The translations under genes and the position numbers were made by a program. This document shows positions 1-9,864 of a DNA stretch of 64,000 nt, piece by piece. The notes under the pieces were generated by a model, which saw only the letters and a program-made list of their open reading frames with translations, made no database searches and was not told the DNA's origin. Numbering within the stretch: the stretch's first letter is position 1; each line of letters starts with the position of its first letter. Source of the stretch: Thiothrix sp. (GTDB lineage Bacteria; Pseudomonadota; Gammaproteobacteria; Thiotrichales; Thiotrichaceae); the NCBI RefSeq assembly GCF_028714775.1, contig NZ_JAQTLS010000007.1, positions 62,001 to 126,000 of the forward strand, written 5' to 3'.

Positions 1-745
1 ACTTCCGGAGATAACTGAAATCTGCCGACGTCACAACTTACTGCTAATCGAAGATACCGCTTGGGGGTGTGGGGGGACTTTGCAAAATAAACCCTTGGGA
101 AGTTGGGGAGATATCGGTACCTTCAGTTTTGATTTTGCGAAGACCATGACCACGGGAGAAGGTGGCATGCTCGTTTTTCGGGATGAGGTCGTCTATCAGC
201 GTGCGGCTGCTTGGCATGATCATGGCCATGAAAACAACCCTGCTGTGCCGAGGTGGGAAGATACTCGTGCGTCCAGTGGCTTCAACTACCGCATGATGGA
301 ATTACAAGGCGCTATAGGCTTAGCGCAGCTCAAAAAACTACCGGCTGTCATTGCTTCCCAGCGCGAAAACAAGGCCGCACTTTGGCAAGCAATCGCTGAT
401 TTGCAAGGCATCGAAGCACGTGAGATGCCAGAGGGGTCTCTCGAAACCGCCGATGCCTTGGTTTTCCTAGTGCGAGATAGTACAACTGCACGTCGATGTC
501 GGGATGAACTACTCAAGGTAGGCTTAGCCACAAAAATTCTCCCCGAAGCGTATAGCTGGCACTTTGCCGGCACGTGGAATCATATGCCTGAGCTGGTTAA
601 TGCCCATGGCGGCGATCTGGCAACGGCATTTTCAACATCTCATGAAATTCTTTCGCGAGCTGTTTCGTTACCGGTTGGGGTGAAATTAGCAGAAAACGCT
701 CCAGAAAAAGCTCGAACCGCCTTGAACAAGGTACTCGCGGGCTGA
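1..745 (+). CDS. DegT/DnrJ/EryC1/StrS-family aminotransferase, 5'-truncated by window start
   Basis: The reading frame is open from the first bases, so the true start lies outside the window; about 247 codons of the C-terminal part are visible. The family transfers an amino group to a keto group on a nucleotide-linked sugar, using PLP. Visible signatures are IEDTAWGCG near the left edge (the PLP-pocket aspartate region) and [14 protein letters not shown], whose Lys (codon 140-142) is the expected Schiff-base lysine. It ends 5 bp before the next gene, a glycosyltransferase, and begins the glycan cluster seen here. The exact sugar substrate cannot be read from sequence. Confidence 0.85.
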   Translation, partial: LPEITEICRRHNLLLIEDTAWGCGGTLQNKPLGSWGDIGTFSFDFAKTMTTGEGGMLVFRDEVVYQRAAAWHDHGHENNPAVPRWEDTRASSGFNYRMMELQGAIGLAQLKKLPAVIASQRENKAALWQAIADLQGIEAREMPEGSLETADALVFLVRDSTTARRCRDELLKVGLATKILPEAYSWHFAGTWNHMPELVNAHGGDLATAFSTSHEILSRAVSLPVGVKLAENAPEKARTALNKVLAG

Positions 746-750
746 AAAAC

Positions 751-1440
751 ATGAAGCAAAACCCGACAAAACAGCCAAAAGTTTCGGTCATTGTAGCAGT
801 CTACAATCAAGAGCGATTCATTGGTCGCTGCCTACGTTCTCTGCTACACCAGACAATCCCACATACTGATTATGAGGTTATTGTAGTTGACGATGGCAGC
901 ACTGACCGGACAGCCTATGCTTTAAGTCTTTTTACAGATCGATTTGATGCGCCAATCAAAATCATAACAAACGAAAGCAACAAGGGCTTACCTGCATCGC
1001 TCAATCGAGGTATTCAGGCAGCGCAAGCTAAGTATGTCGTACGAGTCGATTCTGATGATTTTGTAAATGCGAATTTTATAAACTTTCTGCAGTTTTTTCT
1101 CAAGACCAATCAATATGTGGATGCGATTGCATGTGATTATTATTTAGTCGACGATGCCGAAAATATTCTGGAGCGAGCTAACTGCATAGAAAAACCTATT
1201 GCCTGTGGAATCATGTTTCGGAAAGAGCAGCTTTTTGAAGTGGGTCTATATGATGAAGCATTTCGCTGCCACGAAGAGCGCGAACTACGTATCCGTTTTG
1301 AGAAAAAATATCAAATTCATCGCCTTGAACTGCCTCTGTACCGCTACCGCCGCCATAATAACAATATCACCAACAACACAGCCCAGATGAATCAGCATTT
1401 AGAAAAGCTGGTTCGTAAACACATGATTGAAAGTAAGTAA
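751..1440 (+). CDS. Family 2 glycosyltransferase
   Basis: A 229-residue GT-A fold glycosyltransferase. The N-terminus has the family 2 opening [18 protein letters not shown], then [10 protein letters not shown] (nucleotide-binding aspartates) and RVDSDDF near residue 100, the DXD-like metal/nucleotide-sugar site. It lacks membrane segments and is shorter than many family 2 enzymes, with only a short C-terminal arm. It probably adds one sugar to a lipid-linked repeat unit at the inner face of the inner membrane. It sits 5 bp after an aminotransferase and just before neuB. Donor and acceptor are unknown. Confidence 0.85.
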   Translation: MKQNPTKQPKVSVIVAVYNQERFIGRCLRSLLHQTIPHTDYEVIVVDDGSTDRTAYALSLFTDRFDAPIKIITNESNKGLPASLNRGIQAAQAKYVVRVDSDDFVNANFINFLQFFLKTNQYVDAIACDYYLVDDAENILERANCIEKPIACGIMFRKEQLFEVGLYDEAFRCHEERELRIRFEKKYQIHRLELPLYRYRRHNNNITNNTAQMNQHLEKLVRKHMIESK

Positions 1441-1456
1441 ACTTAAGGGAATGACC

Positions 1457-2530
1457 ATGACTATTTCGATCCAGCTAGGCGCACGTGAAATTAGCCCCCG
1501 CAGCACCCCATATGTAATTGCTGAAATTGGTGTCAATCACGAGGGATCAATGGATCAAGCGAAACACCTAATAGAACTTGCGAAGGAGGGAGGTGCAGAT
1601 GCGGCCAAATTCCAAAGTTACAAAGCGGGGACCCTGGCATCCAAGCACTCCCCTTCATACTGGGATACTAGTAAAGAGGCAACCCGAAGTCAGTATGAGT
1701 TATTCAAGAAGTACGACGTCTTTGACCCTGACGAATACATCAAACTGGCCGAACATTGCCAGCAAGTCGGTATCGATTTCCTATCTACACCATTTGACGA
1801 TACGGCCATCGATTTTTTAGACCCGCTTATGCCATTTTTCAAAATCGCCTCAGCCGATTTGACCAATACCCCATTTCTGCGCAAGGTAGCAAAAAAAGGC
1901 AAGCCAATACTGCTATCCACAGGCGCATCTACGCTAGGTGAAATCGATATTGCAGTAGCAACATTAACTGAAGCAGGCTGTAACGATTTGGCATTGCTGC
2001 ATTGCATCCTGAACTACCCCACTGATAACGCTAATGCCCATTTAGGGATGATAAAAGGGTTGGCAAGAGCTTACCCAAACCACATCATCGGTTATTCTGA
2101 TCATACCTTGCCTGACGAGGCGATGACCCCCTTAATCACAGCACACCTACTGGGTGCGGTAATTCTGGAAAAGCACTTCACCCACGACAAGAAATTGCCA
2201 GGCAACGATCATTACCACGCAATGGATATGTCGGATCTCGCACGATTTGTTCAAATGTCGAAACGGGTTCATGAATTACTGGGCGATGACGATCATAAGA
2301 AGCCAATTGTGACTGAAGCCATTTCCAGAAAAAATGCCCGTCGCAGTATCGTCATCGTCAAAGATATTCCTGCCGGATATGCGCTCACGGAAAACGATAT
2401 TACCTATAAGCGGCCGGGTAGTGGCGTTAGCCCCCTTTACTGGGACGAGGTGATAGGTCGGGAAACCACCGAAGCTTTGGAGGCTGATCATGTACTGCAG
2501 TGGCACAATCTTGCAAGTCAGCCCCTATGA
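1457..2530 (+). CDS. neuB: NeuB-type nonulosonate (sialic acid family) synthase
   Basis: Condenses phosphoenolpyruvate with a 6-carbon amino sugar to give a 9-carbon nonulosonic acid. The product is 357 residues. The NeuB barrel is visible (VIAEIGVNHEGSMDQA, AAKFQSYK, DFLSTPFD, ILLSTGAS, LLHCILNYP, IGYSDHT, EKHFTHDK), followed by a C-terminal SAF/antifreeze-like domain from about residue 290 (ARRSIVIVKDIPAG). The ATG at 1457 is chosen over 1451 because AAGGGA lies at a proper distance before it. It overlaps the next gene by ATGA. The sugar could be sialic, legionaminic or a related acid; the sequence alone does not decide. Confidence 0.88.
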   Translation: MTISIQLGAREISPRSTPYVIAEIGVNHEGSMDQAKHLIELAKEGGADAAKFQSYKAGTLASKHSPSYWDTSKEATRSQYELFKKYDVFDPDEYIKLAEHCQQVGIDFLSTPFDDTAIDFLDPLMPFFKIASADLTNTPFLRKVAKKGKPILLSTGASTLGEIDIAVATLTEAGCNDLALLHCILNYPTDNANAHLGMIKGLARAYPNHIIGYSDHTLPDEAMTPLITAHLLGAVILEKHFTHDKKLPGNDHYHAMDMSDLARFVQMSKRVHELLGDDDHKKPIVTEAISRKNARRSIVIVKDIPAGYALTENDITYKRPGSGVSPLYWDEVIGRETTEALEADHVLQWHNLASQPL

Positions 2531-4998
2531 TGCGAGTCATTGCGCTGGTGCAAGCTCGTATGGGTTCAACCCGATTTCCGGGCAAGATGCTCGCGAATTT
2601 GGGGGGGCATCCCATTCTAGAGTGGGTACTACGTAGAACAAATCAAGCCTGCTTAATTGATCAAGTCGTCTTGGCTACAACCGATCTCAACCATGATGAT
2701 CCATTGGTTGTATTAGCCCATAAACTTGGATTTGAAATTTTCCGGGGAAGCGAGTCTGATGTTCTTGATCGATTCGCAACGGCGGCGTCTATGTACAAGG
2801 CTGATGCAGTAGTACGAATCTGTGCAGATAATCCGTTTATCGATGCAGATGAAATTGATCGGCTCGTAAGCCATTTCAAAAATAATCCTTGTGACTATGC
2901 TTGTAATCATCAGGATCGCCTTGGAAGTCGCTATGCGGATGGTTTTGGCGCAGAAATCTTTTCAAATTCACTATTGCAGCAGATTGCACAAGTTGCCGTT
3001 GAGCTTAAGCATCGAGAACACGCAACGCTTTATCTTTGGGATCACGCAAGTGAATTCTGCATTACTGCCATCCCCTCCCCTCCAGAGCTGGCATATCCTG
3101 AACTTCGCTTTGACATTGATCTTACTCAAGATCTAAGCAATCTCGAAGAGTTGGTAAGGCTTGGAGTGCACATAGACTCAACGGCATTCGAAATTGTCCC
3201 GTTAGCTCTGAACCGTAGTCATGCCACGCTAGTCACCACTGATGTCACGTACGCCCCTCCTAATAAAGGTGACACCTATTTCCTTGGATCTTGGTGTTTT
3301 TCGTCTCGAAAAGATGAGCGATCGGCAAAAGCTGCCGGACGAATTATTCCTTATCACTGGGATGATCGCGAAAAGTTAAAAAGTGATTTCGAGCTGCTTC
3401 AAGGAGTTAACGATGAACTCCTCAAGGAGTTGATTATGGTTCTTAATCAACTCCATCTCATAAATCAAGACGAAAGATTTTGGCGTCTCCTATTAGGTTA
3501 TTGGCTAAATATTTACACAACCGTAGTATTCGATCGTTGGGCATCGCTTAAGCAAGCAATAAAACAAAGAAAAAAATGGAAAACAGATGTTTTTCTTGTT
3601 GAAGAAAATAAGCTCGCCACTAACGATACTGAGGAATTTATTAAAAAAGCAACTGAGTCATCAAGTTGGAATCACTCATTGTTTTCCTTGATACTTAGGT
3701 ATATGCCAGAGATACGAATAGATCAAATAGAAGCAAACGCAAATGAGGCTGCAATCGCAGTTAACAATCCCAAGAAATATGCAACCAAACAGTTGCTAAA
3801 GAAAATCGTTAGAAATGGAGGTGGTAGAACAAAGCTTAGAGACCGATTTTTTCTTATAACCACATATCTTCCAATCAAATCGATGATCAGTTTGGAGTTA
3901 GCACTGAGTCAATTTCCCCTCCCAAACTTTCAATTTGAAGACAAGATTGAGTCAGAATTTGATGCAAAGATACGCCAATGGTCGCTTCCACCCGGTGCGG
4001 CTAAAGATGAGTTTAATCATATTGTTCGCGCGTTATTGCCCAAATTCATTCCAAAGATATTCATTGAGGGATTCCATGATTTAATGATGGTTGCGAATAA
4101 ACTTCCATGGGCAGAATCACCCAAAGTTATATTTACTAGCAACCGCCACTTCACTGATGACGTATTTAAAGCATGGTCAGCGATAAAAATATCTCGCGGC
4201 GCACGTATGTTGATTGGGGAACATGGTGGGCTCGGGGTTGGATTATTCAATGGTGCGCATGCGTATGAGGTATCAGTTGCAGATACATATCTGAGTGCAG
4301 GATGGTCTAACACTCGAAATGAAAAAATTCTACCTATTGGAAACCTTAGGATGGCTGGACGTACCATAAGGCCAAAACCAACAGGCAAAGCATTAATGGT
4401 TTGCGTAAATATGCCACGTTTTGCATTTGATATTCGCTCAATGACCCTATCAAGCCAGATACTTGATTATTTTGAAGATCAATATGTTTTTATTGAATCA
4501 TTACCGGCTAATTTACGAGATCAAATTTTGATTCGCCTATACCCATCTGACTACGGATGGGAACAAAAAGAAAGATGGTTAGATCGGCATCCAGAGATAA
4601 CTTTCGAAGAGAGTAAATTGCCGTTACTTAGAATCGAAGCAGAGTCCAGATTATTCATCGCGACTTATGCCGCAACAACATATATTGATACTCTAGCTGT
4701 GAACTTTCCTACAGTAATATTCTGGAATCCTAAACTTTGGGAAATTAAGAATGAAGCACAGCCTATATTTGTCTTGCTGAAAGAGGCTGGCATATTTCAT
4801 GAGACACCACAAAGTGCAGCTAACCATATTTCAAGGATTTGGAACAACATACCGGAATGGTGGGAAAGTGATGTTGTACAAAATGCCCGTCGATCGTTCT
4901 GTAATGAATATTCATCTATGCCTATCGATTTGATTGGTACTGTTAAGAAGGTACTGCTCGATGAGGCAGCTCGATCTGCCATCGGCGAATCACGGTAG
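2527..4998 (+). CDS. Fusion: SpsF-type cytidylyltransferase + LIC12162-family transferase-like domain
   Basis: An 823-residue two-part protein. Residues 1 to about 240 match the SpsF/NeuA-like nucleotidyltransferase fold (ALVQARMGSTRFPGKML, then ICADNPFID), which typically activates a nonulosonic acid or related sugar with CMP. From about residue 250 (DTYFLGSWCFSS) the sequence resembles the LIC12162 family of surface-carbohydrate transferases, a GT-B-like group, with GEHGGLG and ATYAATTYIDTLA in the C-terminal half. The start at 2527 gives an ATGA overlap with neuB, implying coupled translation. The C-terminal half is AT-richer than the N-terminal half, consistent with a gene-fusion origin. 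Domain identity is from memory of the families. Confidence 0.75.
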   Translation: MMRVIALVQARMGSTRFPGKMLANLGGHPILEWVLRRTNQACLIDQVVLATTDLNHDDPLVVLAHKLGFEIFRGSESDVLDRFATAASMYKADAVVRICADNPFIDADEIDRLVSHFKNNPCDYACNHQDRLGSRYADGFGAEIFSNSLLQQIAQVAVELKHREHATLYLWDHASEFCITAIPSPPELAYPELRFDIDLTQDLSNLEELVRLGVHIDSTAFEIVPLALNRSHATLVTTDVTYAPPNKGDTYFLGSWCFSSRKDERSAKAAGRIIPYHWDDREKLKSDFELLQGVNDELLKELIMVLNQLHLINQDERFWRLLLGYWLNIYTTVVFDRWASLKQAIKQRKKWKTDVFLVEENKLATNDTEEFIKKATESSSWNHSLFSLILRYMPEIRIDQIEANANEAAIAVNNPKKYATKQLLKKIVRNGGGRTKLRDRFFLITTYLPIKSMISLELALSQFPLPNFQFEDKIESEFDAKIRQWSLPPGAAKDEFNHIVRALLPKFIPKIFIEGFHDLMMVANKLPWAESPKVIFTSNRHFTDDVFKAWSAIKISRGARMLIGEHGGLGVGLFNGAHAYEVSVADTYLSAGWSNTRNEKILPIGNLRMAGRTIRPKPTGKALMVCVNMPRFAFDIRSMTLSSQILDYFEDQYVFIESLPANLRDQILIRLYPSDYGWEQKERWLDRHPEITFEESKLPLLRIEAESRLFIATYAATTYIDTLAVNFPTVIFWNPKLWEIKNEAQPIFVLLKEAGIFHETPQSAANHISRIWNNIPEWWESDVVQNARRSFCNEYSSMPIDLIGTVKKVLLDEAARSAIGESR

Positions 4999-5004
4999 GG
5001 CAAC

Positions 5005-6513
5005 TTGTCTGTCCGCGCCCGCTTCGGCTTCAGCCTCTTTGCCAATCTATTCAAGGCTGTCATCACTTTCGGCACTGGTATGTTGGTCGCCCGCAGCCTA
5101 GGACCGGAGCAATATGGCAAGATGATGTTTTTACTCGGCACTTTCACGGCAGTGCGTCAGTTATTCGATGTGGGTAGTTCAACAGCGTTCTTCACGTTTC
5201 TATCGCAACGCCAGCGCAGTCGCCGCTTTGTGGGCTGGTATTTCTCTTGGCTCGGGTTGCAGTTTTTGCTAACACTAACTGCGGTCAGTCTGTTGTTTCC
5301 CGCTTCTTGGATTCAACTGATCTGGAAAGGCGAGCAACGTAACTTAGTGATTCTCGCATTCTTTGCCGCCTATATGCAGTCGGTGCTGTGGTCGGTCATA
5401 CTACAAATGGGGGAATCGCAGCGACTAACAGGCTGGACTCAGGGGGTCGCGGTTACTGTTGCTCTGATGCATTTCCTGCTGATAGCTATTGCTTGGTGGG
5501 GTGGTTGGCTGGTCATCTGTACCGTTTTTGGGCTGATGATCATCGAATGGAGCATCGCAGTAGCTGTGATCGTGAAACAGTTGCACTTTCCGGTAATGCC
5601 AGAAGAACCCGACACACCCAAATCGGTTTTTACGGAGTTCTGGCGTTACTGCCAGCCCTTGGTTCTTTACTCTTGGCTAGGTTTTGCATATGAATTTGCC
5701 GATCGCTGGCTCTTGCAAACCTACGCCGGCAGTGAACAACAAGCTTATTATTCGGTGGCCTATCAGTTCGGTGCCATTGGCGCGATTGCCACCTCCTCGA
5801 TTCTCAACATTTTCTGGAAAGAAATTGCCGAAGCACACCACCAAAACAACCATGAACGTGTCACCATGCTCTATCTACGGGTGTCACGAGGCTTGTTTTT
5901 CGTCGCAGCAGTCGGTGCGGGCTTTCTTGCGCCATGGGTCGAGGATATCATGCGCATCATTCTCGGAGCGACCTACGTAGACGGTGCAAGCACGTTGATG
6001 ATCATGTTTTTCTATCCCCTGCACCAGTCGATGGGACAGATTGGCGGAACCATGGCTTATGCCACCGGAGCTGTGGCTACTTATGTCAAAATTACCATGA
6101 TGGTTATGGTATTGAGTACAGTGTTGACGTATTTCGTTTTGGCTGATGCCGCCGCCTCCTTGCCCGGCTTGGGACTAGGCTCTCTGGGACTTGCCAGTAA
6201 GATGGTGGTGATGCAAGCTTTCTCGGTGAATGCACTAGCTTTTTACCTGTCCCGTAGCTTGGATATAAAGTTCGATTGGCTGTTTCAACCCGTAGCGACG
6301 TTGGCGTGCGTGGCAGCCGGGCTACTTGCTTACACCGTTTCGCAAATCTTGATTGATGTCAGTAGCCAGATTTGGCTTGCCCTGATGGTAGCAGGATTAC
6401 TCTACGCTATATTGATGCTAGTCTTGATTGGGTTATCTCCCAGTCTAGTCGGCTTGCATCGAGCCGATTTGGCTGCTGTTATTGCCATGGGTCTTCGATT
6501 TGTGCATAAATGA
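5005..6513 (+). CDS. Wzx-type polysaccharide flippase (oligosaccharide unit exporter)
   Basis: A 502-residue protein with about 12-14 hydrophobic segments, beginning FGFSLFANLFKAVITFGTG and with the family-typical ARSLGPEQYGKM at about residue 30. This is the MOP/PST flippase pattern that moves undecaprenyl-linked repeat units across the inner membrane. The start is TTG at 5005, preceded by AGGG; no ATG fits the conserved N-terminus. It lies 6 bp downstream of the fusion gene. No gene follows for 219 bp (6514-6732), a stretch in which I see no convincing feature. Confidence 0.85.
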   Translation: MSVRARFGFSLFANLFKAVITFGTGMLVARSLGPEQYGKMMFLLGTFTAVRQLFDVGSSTAFFTFLSQRQRSRRFVGWYFSWLGLQFLLTLTAVSLLFPASWIQLIWKGEQRNLVILAFFAAYMQSVLWSVILQMGESQRLTGWTQGVAVTVALMHFLLIAIAWWGGWLVICTVFGLMIIEWSIAVAVIVKQLHFPVMPEEPDTPKSVFTEFWRYCQPLVLYSWLGFAYEFADRWLLQTYAGSEQQAYYSVAYQFGAIGAIATSSILNIFWKEIAEAHHQNNHERVTMLYLRVSRGLFFVAAVGAGFLAPWVEDIMRIILGATYVDGASTLMIMFFYPLHQSMGQIGGTMAYATGAVATYVKITMMVMVLSTVLTYFVLADAAASLPGLGLGSLGLASKMVVMQAFSVNALAFYLSRSLDIKFDWLFQPVATLACVAAGLLAYTVSQILIDVSSQIWLALMVAGLLYAILMLVLIGLSPSLVGLHRADLAAVIAMGLRFVHK

Positions 6514-6732
6514 TTAAACTCACATGTATTTCAGCGTCTTCATCCCCAACAGTAGTAAAAGTAAAGAATGCAGTACTGCTTTACCACGTTTTCCAGTGTT
6601 GTATCAATAGTCAAAGAACGCGAGGTAACACGGCAGCTTTTTTGTGAGATGCCGCGATGCGCTGCGTAGCCAACAAGCATAATAGTAATCAGAAATATCA
6701 TTCAAATTTAACTCTGAAGTATGGAAATATAA

Positions 6733-7443
6733 ATGAGTAAATCACGCATCTGGGCTGTTGTTGCTGCCCGATCTGGATCCAAAGGTTTCCCAGGAAAAAA
6801 TATCCGTTTATTGGCAGGCAAGCCTCTTATTGCACATGCGATAAATTTTTCCAATGAATCTGGTATTTTTGAAAAGGTATTACTTTCAACCGACTCTGAA
6901 GAATATGCAGATATTGGGAAAAGGTATGGTGCTTGGATTCCGTTTCTACGTGGAGCCAATGCTGCACAAGATAGCAGCATGGAAGAACATATCCTAGAAG
7001 ATATTGATATGAAGCTTAGACTTAATAACACTACCCCACCTGATATAATTGTTTGGTTAAGACCTACCTTCCCCTTCCGATCAATCGAGGACTTGAAATT
7101 GGGCTTGTCTAAATTGGAAGACTCTATTGACTCTGTTCGTCTTGTTACCGAAGGTGAGCCGCGTCTTTATGAAATTCGAAACGATTACCTTGTTCCACGA
7201 TTTGACGATCGTGGATGCTCAATGATCCGCCGTCAAGAGTTTCCAGCAACATACAAAGTATTTCATACCGACATATTCTGGTATCGCAATGTTGCAAAAG
7301 GTAAAAAGTTTCTTGGTGACAGAGTGCGTGCAGTGCCAATCCATAAGATTTGTGCTATGGACGTTGATGGCATCGAGGATTTCCAAATGATCGAGGCGTT
7401 AATGGCTTCAAACTATCCACTAATTCGCAAATATTCGCACTAA
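6733..7443 (+). CDS. neuA: NeuA-like acylneuraminate cytidylyltransferase
   Basis: A 236-residue CMP-sugar synthase. The opening AVVAARSGSKGFPGKNIRLL is the NeuA/KdsB-family CTP-binding motif, and WLRPTFPFRS corresponds to the later sugar-site region. It activates a nonulosonic acid as CMP-sugar for transfer. It follows a 219-bp gap and so may have its own promoter. Base composition is AT-richer than the flippase before it. With neuB at 1457 and the NeuB fusion at 8240 it indicates a nonulosonate pathway. The window therefore has two candidate CMP-activating proteins (this one and the N-terminus of the 2527 fusion). Confidence 0.85.
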   Translation: MSKSRIWAVVAARSGSKGFPGKNIRLLAGKPLIAHAINFSNESGIFEKVLLSTDSEEYADIGKRYGAWIPFLRGANAAQDSSMEEHILEDIDMKLRLNNTTPPDIIVWLRPTFPFRSIEDLKLGLSKLEDSIDSVRLVTEGEPRLYEIRNDYLVPRFDDRGCSMIRRQEFPATYKVFHTDIFWYRNVAKGKKFLGDRVRAVPIHKICAMDVDGIEDFQMIEALMASNYPLIRKYSH

Positions 7444-7530
7444 ATTTCGCCATCCTAACTTGTAAAAACATACAATTAACGTTCTGATTGTTAAACACAC
7501 AATACTTACAACTATTTTAATCTCCTTCAT

Positions 7531-8253
7531 ATGACATGGTCTTTAAATATGCAGACACTTGATTTATATAATCAAATTTCATCTTCGCTTCCCAGCATTT
7601 TAAATACTCGAAATCGTTTTCGAATGAAGGAGGATAATAGCTATGTCAGCGAAGGTGATCTATTGATACAGTCTATTGTTGAATCATGGGTCAAAAAAAA
7701 ATTCCCAAATCATCTATTAATTTCTGAAGAGATGGAACCTTTTGACGATGTTTGGGATTCTTTGGGCAGCTATGTGGTACTTGATCCTATTGATGGTACG
7801 GAAAACTTTGTTTCTGGACTCAAAGAGTGGGGTGTTGGTTTATCAATTTATACAAATGGTAGGCACGAAGAATCATGTATTTTTTTACCAGAATTAGATG
7901 AATATCAAACAACAGGCATGCCCATAAAACGGTATCGATCGAGAATCGTGGGGCTGTCGTCATCGTTAACTGCAGAAGATGTTGCCAATCTGAAATGGCA
8001 GCAAGGCGTTGAGTTCAGAATTATCGGTTGCGCCATGTACAACCTACTGATGGCAGCACGGGGGGCGTTTAAACTTTTTGAGAACATTAAAGGTGTGAAC
8101 TGTTGGGACATTCTTCCTGGGCTCAATCTTGCAAAAGAGGCAGGTTGTCGAACATGGGTCGATAACGAACCCTACTGCGGGCAGATACTTTTCCCAACGA
8201 AGAAGTATCGCGTTCGCATTGAGCAAGGGAGTTTTGAAAATGAAGATTCATGA
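7531..8253 (+). CDS. Inositol-monophosphatase-family phosphatase
   Basis: A 240-residue member of the Mg-dependent IMPase/FBPase/CysQ superfamily. The metal-binding DPIDGTENF motif lies near residue 88, preceded by ISEEME (the conserved glutamate), with CWDILPGL near residue 191 as the second-aspartate motif. Members remove phosphate from inositol phosphates, PAP or sugar phosphates. Its place between neuA and a NeuB fusion suggests a sugar-phosphate substrate, possibly a 9-phosphate nonulosonate intermediate, but that is inference. The ATG at 7549 is an alternative start. Its 3' end overlaps the next gene by 14 bp. Confidence 0.8.
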   Translation: MTWSLNMQTLDLYNQISSSLPSILNTRNRFRMKEDNSYVSEGDLLIQSIVESWVKKKFPNHLLISEEMEPFDDVWDSLGSYVVLDPIDGTENFVSGLKEWGVGLSIYTNGRHEESCIFLPELDEYQTTGMPIKRYRSRIVGLSSSLTAEDVANLKWQQGVEFRIIGCAMYNLLMAARGAFKLFENIKGVNCWDILPGLNLAKEAGCRTWVDNEPYCGQILFPTKKYRVRIEQGSFENEDS

Positions 8254-9772
8254 TATGTTGCGAGCGGCTACGCAAGGCAAGGAAGCCGCCGATATCGTGA
8301 TTATCGGCAAAGGAGCGAGTCTCGATGCAGTCCGCACCAACGCGCTCCGTGACAAGATCATCATCAACGTCAACGATTCAGAGTCGATTGTCCAAGGGGA
8401 CATCGGTGTCTTTCACCACGGCTGGGTATTGGATCGTTTTGACCATATCCCGCCCAGTTGTCGCTTGTATGTTACCGATCGTACTTTATCAGGTAGAGTT
8501 GAGGTTTTTCCAGCACGGTACGCCCGTTATGATGAGGAAAGTGAACTTTTCATTGAACGCTTCTTCGATGAAGAAACACTCTGGTTGGAGCACACCGCAA
8601 TAATCAGTTGCCTACGTGTGGCTAACGAAACAGCTAAGGCACTCGATTCAAGAAAACGGGTTTTTTTGCTCGGTTTCGATTTCTCACTGGAAAATGGTTT
8701 TTCAACACGCATCGAAAATGGCTTACATGGTATGGACGATGCGCATGTGGATCATTTAGTCCGCTTGCAAGAATCCTACCTTGAAAAACTCCTGAATGAA
8801 CGCGTGCGACTGAACATCGATATTGTTCACATCGGCACACGGCCTTATTCTCTGTTCACAGTGGAGGCATTCAACGCGTTACTTGAGACAGCACCCGCTA
8901 AAGTAAATTCTCTGGTCGTGGTATCACCACCTGCAAAAAAGGAACAGGACGTCCTAGTGGTGGCGGAAATCACGACGAACCACTTTGGAGACAGGGAAAG
9001 GCTTAAAGCAATGATCCGACTGACGAAAGAGGCTGGTGCAGACTACATTAAGCTCCAGAAGCGCAATGTAGAAAGTTTTTACAAAGCGGAGACGCTGTCA
9101 AAACCTTTTAAAAGTCCCTTCGGCACTACTTTCCGTGAATATCGGCACGGTCTTGAACTGACGAAGGAAGACTTCGAATGGGTAGACTCATTTTGCAAGA
9201 AAATTGGGATCGGTTGGTTCGCATCTATTCTTGACGAACCGTCATTTGAGTTTATAAAGCAGTTCAACCCTGCTTTGATCAAGCTCCCATCTACAATTTC
9301 AGAAAAGAAGATGTACTCGCAAAAGGTTGGCGCAGAATGGACTAATGGCTTGGTTATTTCTACGGGAATGACTGGACTTGAATATGAAGACTTCATTGCA
9401 GACTCCTTCAAGAAAGCAAAGGAAATTTATTTACTTCAATGCACCTCAGCTTATCCCACACCGGAAAACGATGTAGGAATTGGTGTTGTCCGTCATTACC
9501 GTGATTTGTCAGCCAAGGATTCGCGGATCATTCCAGGCTTTTCAAGTCACGACATTGGATCTCTGTGTTCGCAGATGGCTGTCGCTGCTGGTGCAAAGAT
9601 GATCGAAAAGCATGTAAAGCTGGGAGGTGTGCAGTGGGCTCATTTTGACGAAGTTGCACTGGATTTGTCTATGAATCAGTTTGCAACATTTGTGGCCGAT
9701 GTGCGGCGTGCGCAGCGAATTGTGGGTTCGGAGATAAAGAAGATTTTTGATTCTGAGCATCATAAGTATTAA
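8240..9772 (+). CDS. Fusion: sialyltransferase/MAF-like N-terminal domain + NeuB-type synthase
   Basis: A 510-residue two-domain protein. Residues about 15-215 contain IVIIGKGASLDAV and RVFLLGFDFS, a pattern reminiscent of GT42 sialyltransferases or the MAF/DUF115 group of nonulosonate transferases; this assignment is tentative. From about residue 230 a full NeuB-type barrel follows (VVAEITTNHFGD, YIKLQKR, FASILDEPSFEF, VISTGMTG, LQCTSAYPTP, GFSSHDIG, EKHVKLGG). The SAF domain of classical NeuB is absent. The ATG at 8240 has AGGGAG upstream and overlaps the phosphatase gene by 14 bp. It is the second NeuB-type enzyme in the cluster. Confidence 0.75.
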   Translation: MKIHDMLRAATQGKEAADIVIIGKGASLDAVRTNALRDKIIINVNDSESIVQGDIGVFHHGWVLDRFDHIPPSCRLYVTDRTLSGRVEVFPARYARYDEESELFIERFFDEETLWLEHTAIISCLRVANETAKALDSRKRVFLLGFDFSLENGFSTRIENGLHGMDDAHVDHLVRLQESYLEKLLNERVRLNIDIVHIGTRPYSLFTVEAFNALLETAPAKVNSLVVVSPPAKKEQDVLVVAEITTNHFGDRERLKAMIRLTKEAGADYIKLQKRNVESFYKAETLSKPFKSPFGTTFREYRHGLELTKEDFEWVDSFCKKIGIGWFASILDEPSFEFIKQFNPALIKLPSTISEKKMYSQKVGAEWTNGLVISTGMTGLEYEDFIADSFKKAKEIYLLQCTSAYPTPENDVGIGVVRHYRDLSAKDSRIIPGFSSHDIGSLCSQMAVAAGAKMIEKHVKLGGVQWAHFDEVALDLSMNQFATFVADVRRAQRIVGSEIKKIFDSEHHKY

Positions 9773-9864
9773 CTTACCTCTAGCAGCCATCTCCAAAATT
9801 GAGAAAGCGGATAATTGATAATCTAAGTGTTAATCTTTAACTCGACGGTGAAATCCGTGATTTT

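Noticed and set aside
6514-6732. Possible regulatory RNA or small gene in the 219-bp gap before neuA
   Set aside because: No ORF with a ribosome site, no convincing hairpin or promoter pair.
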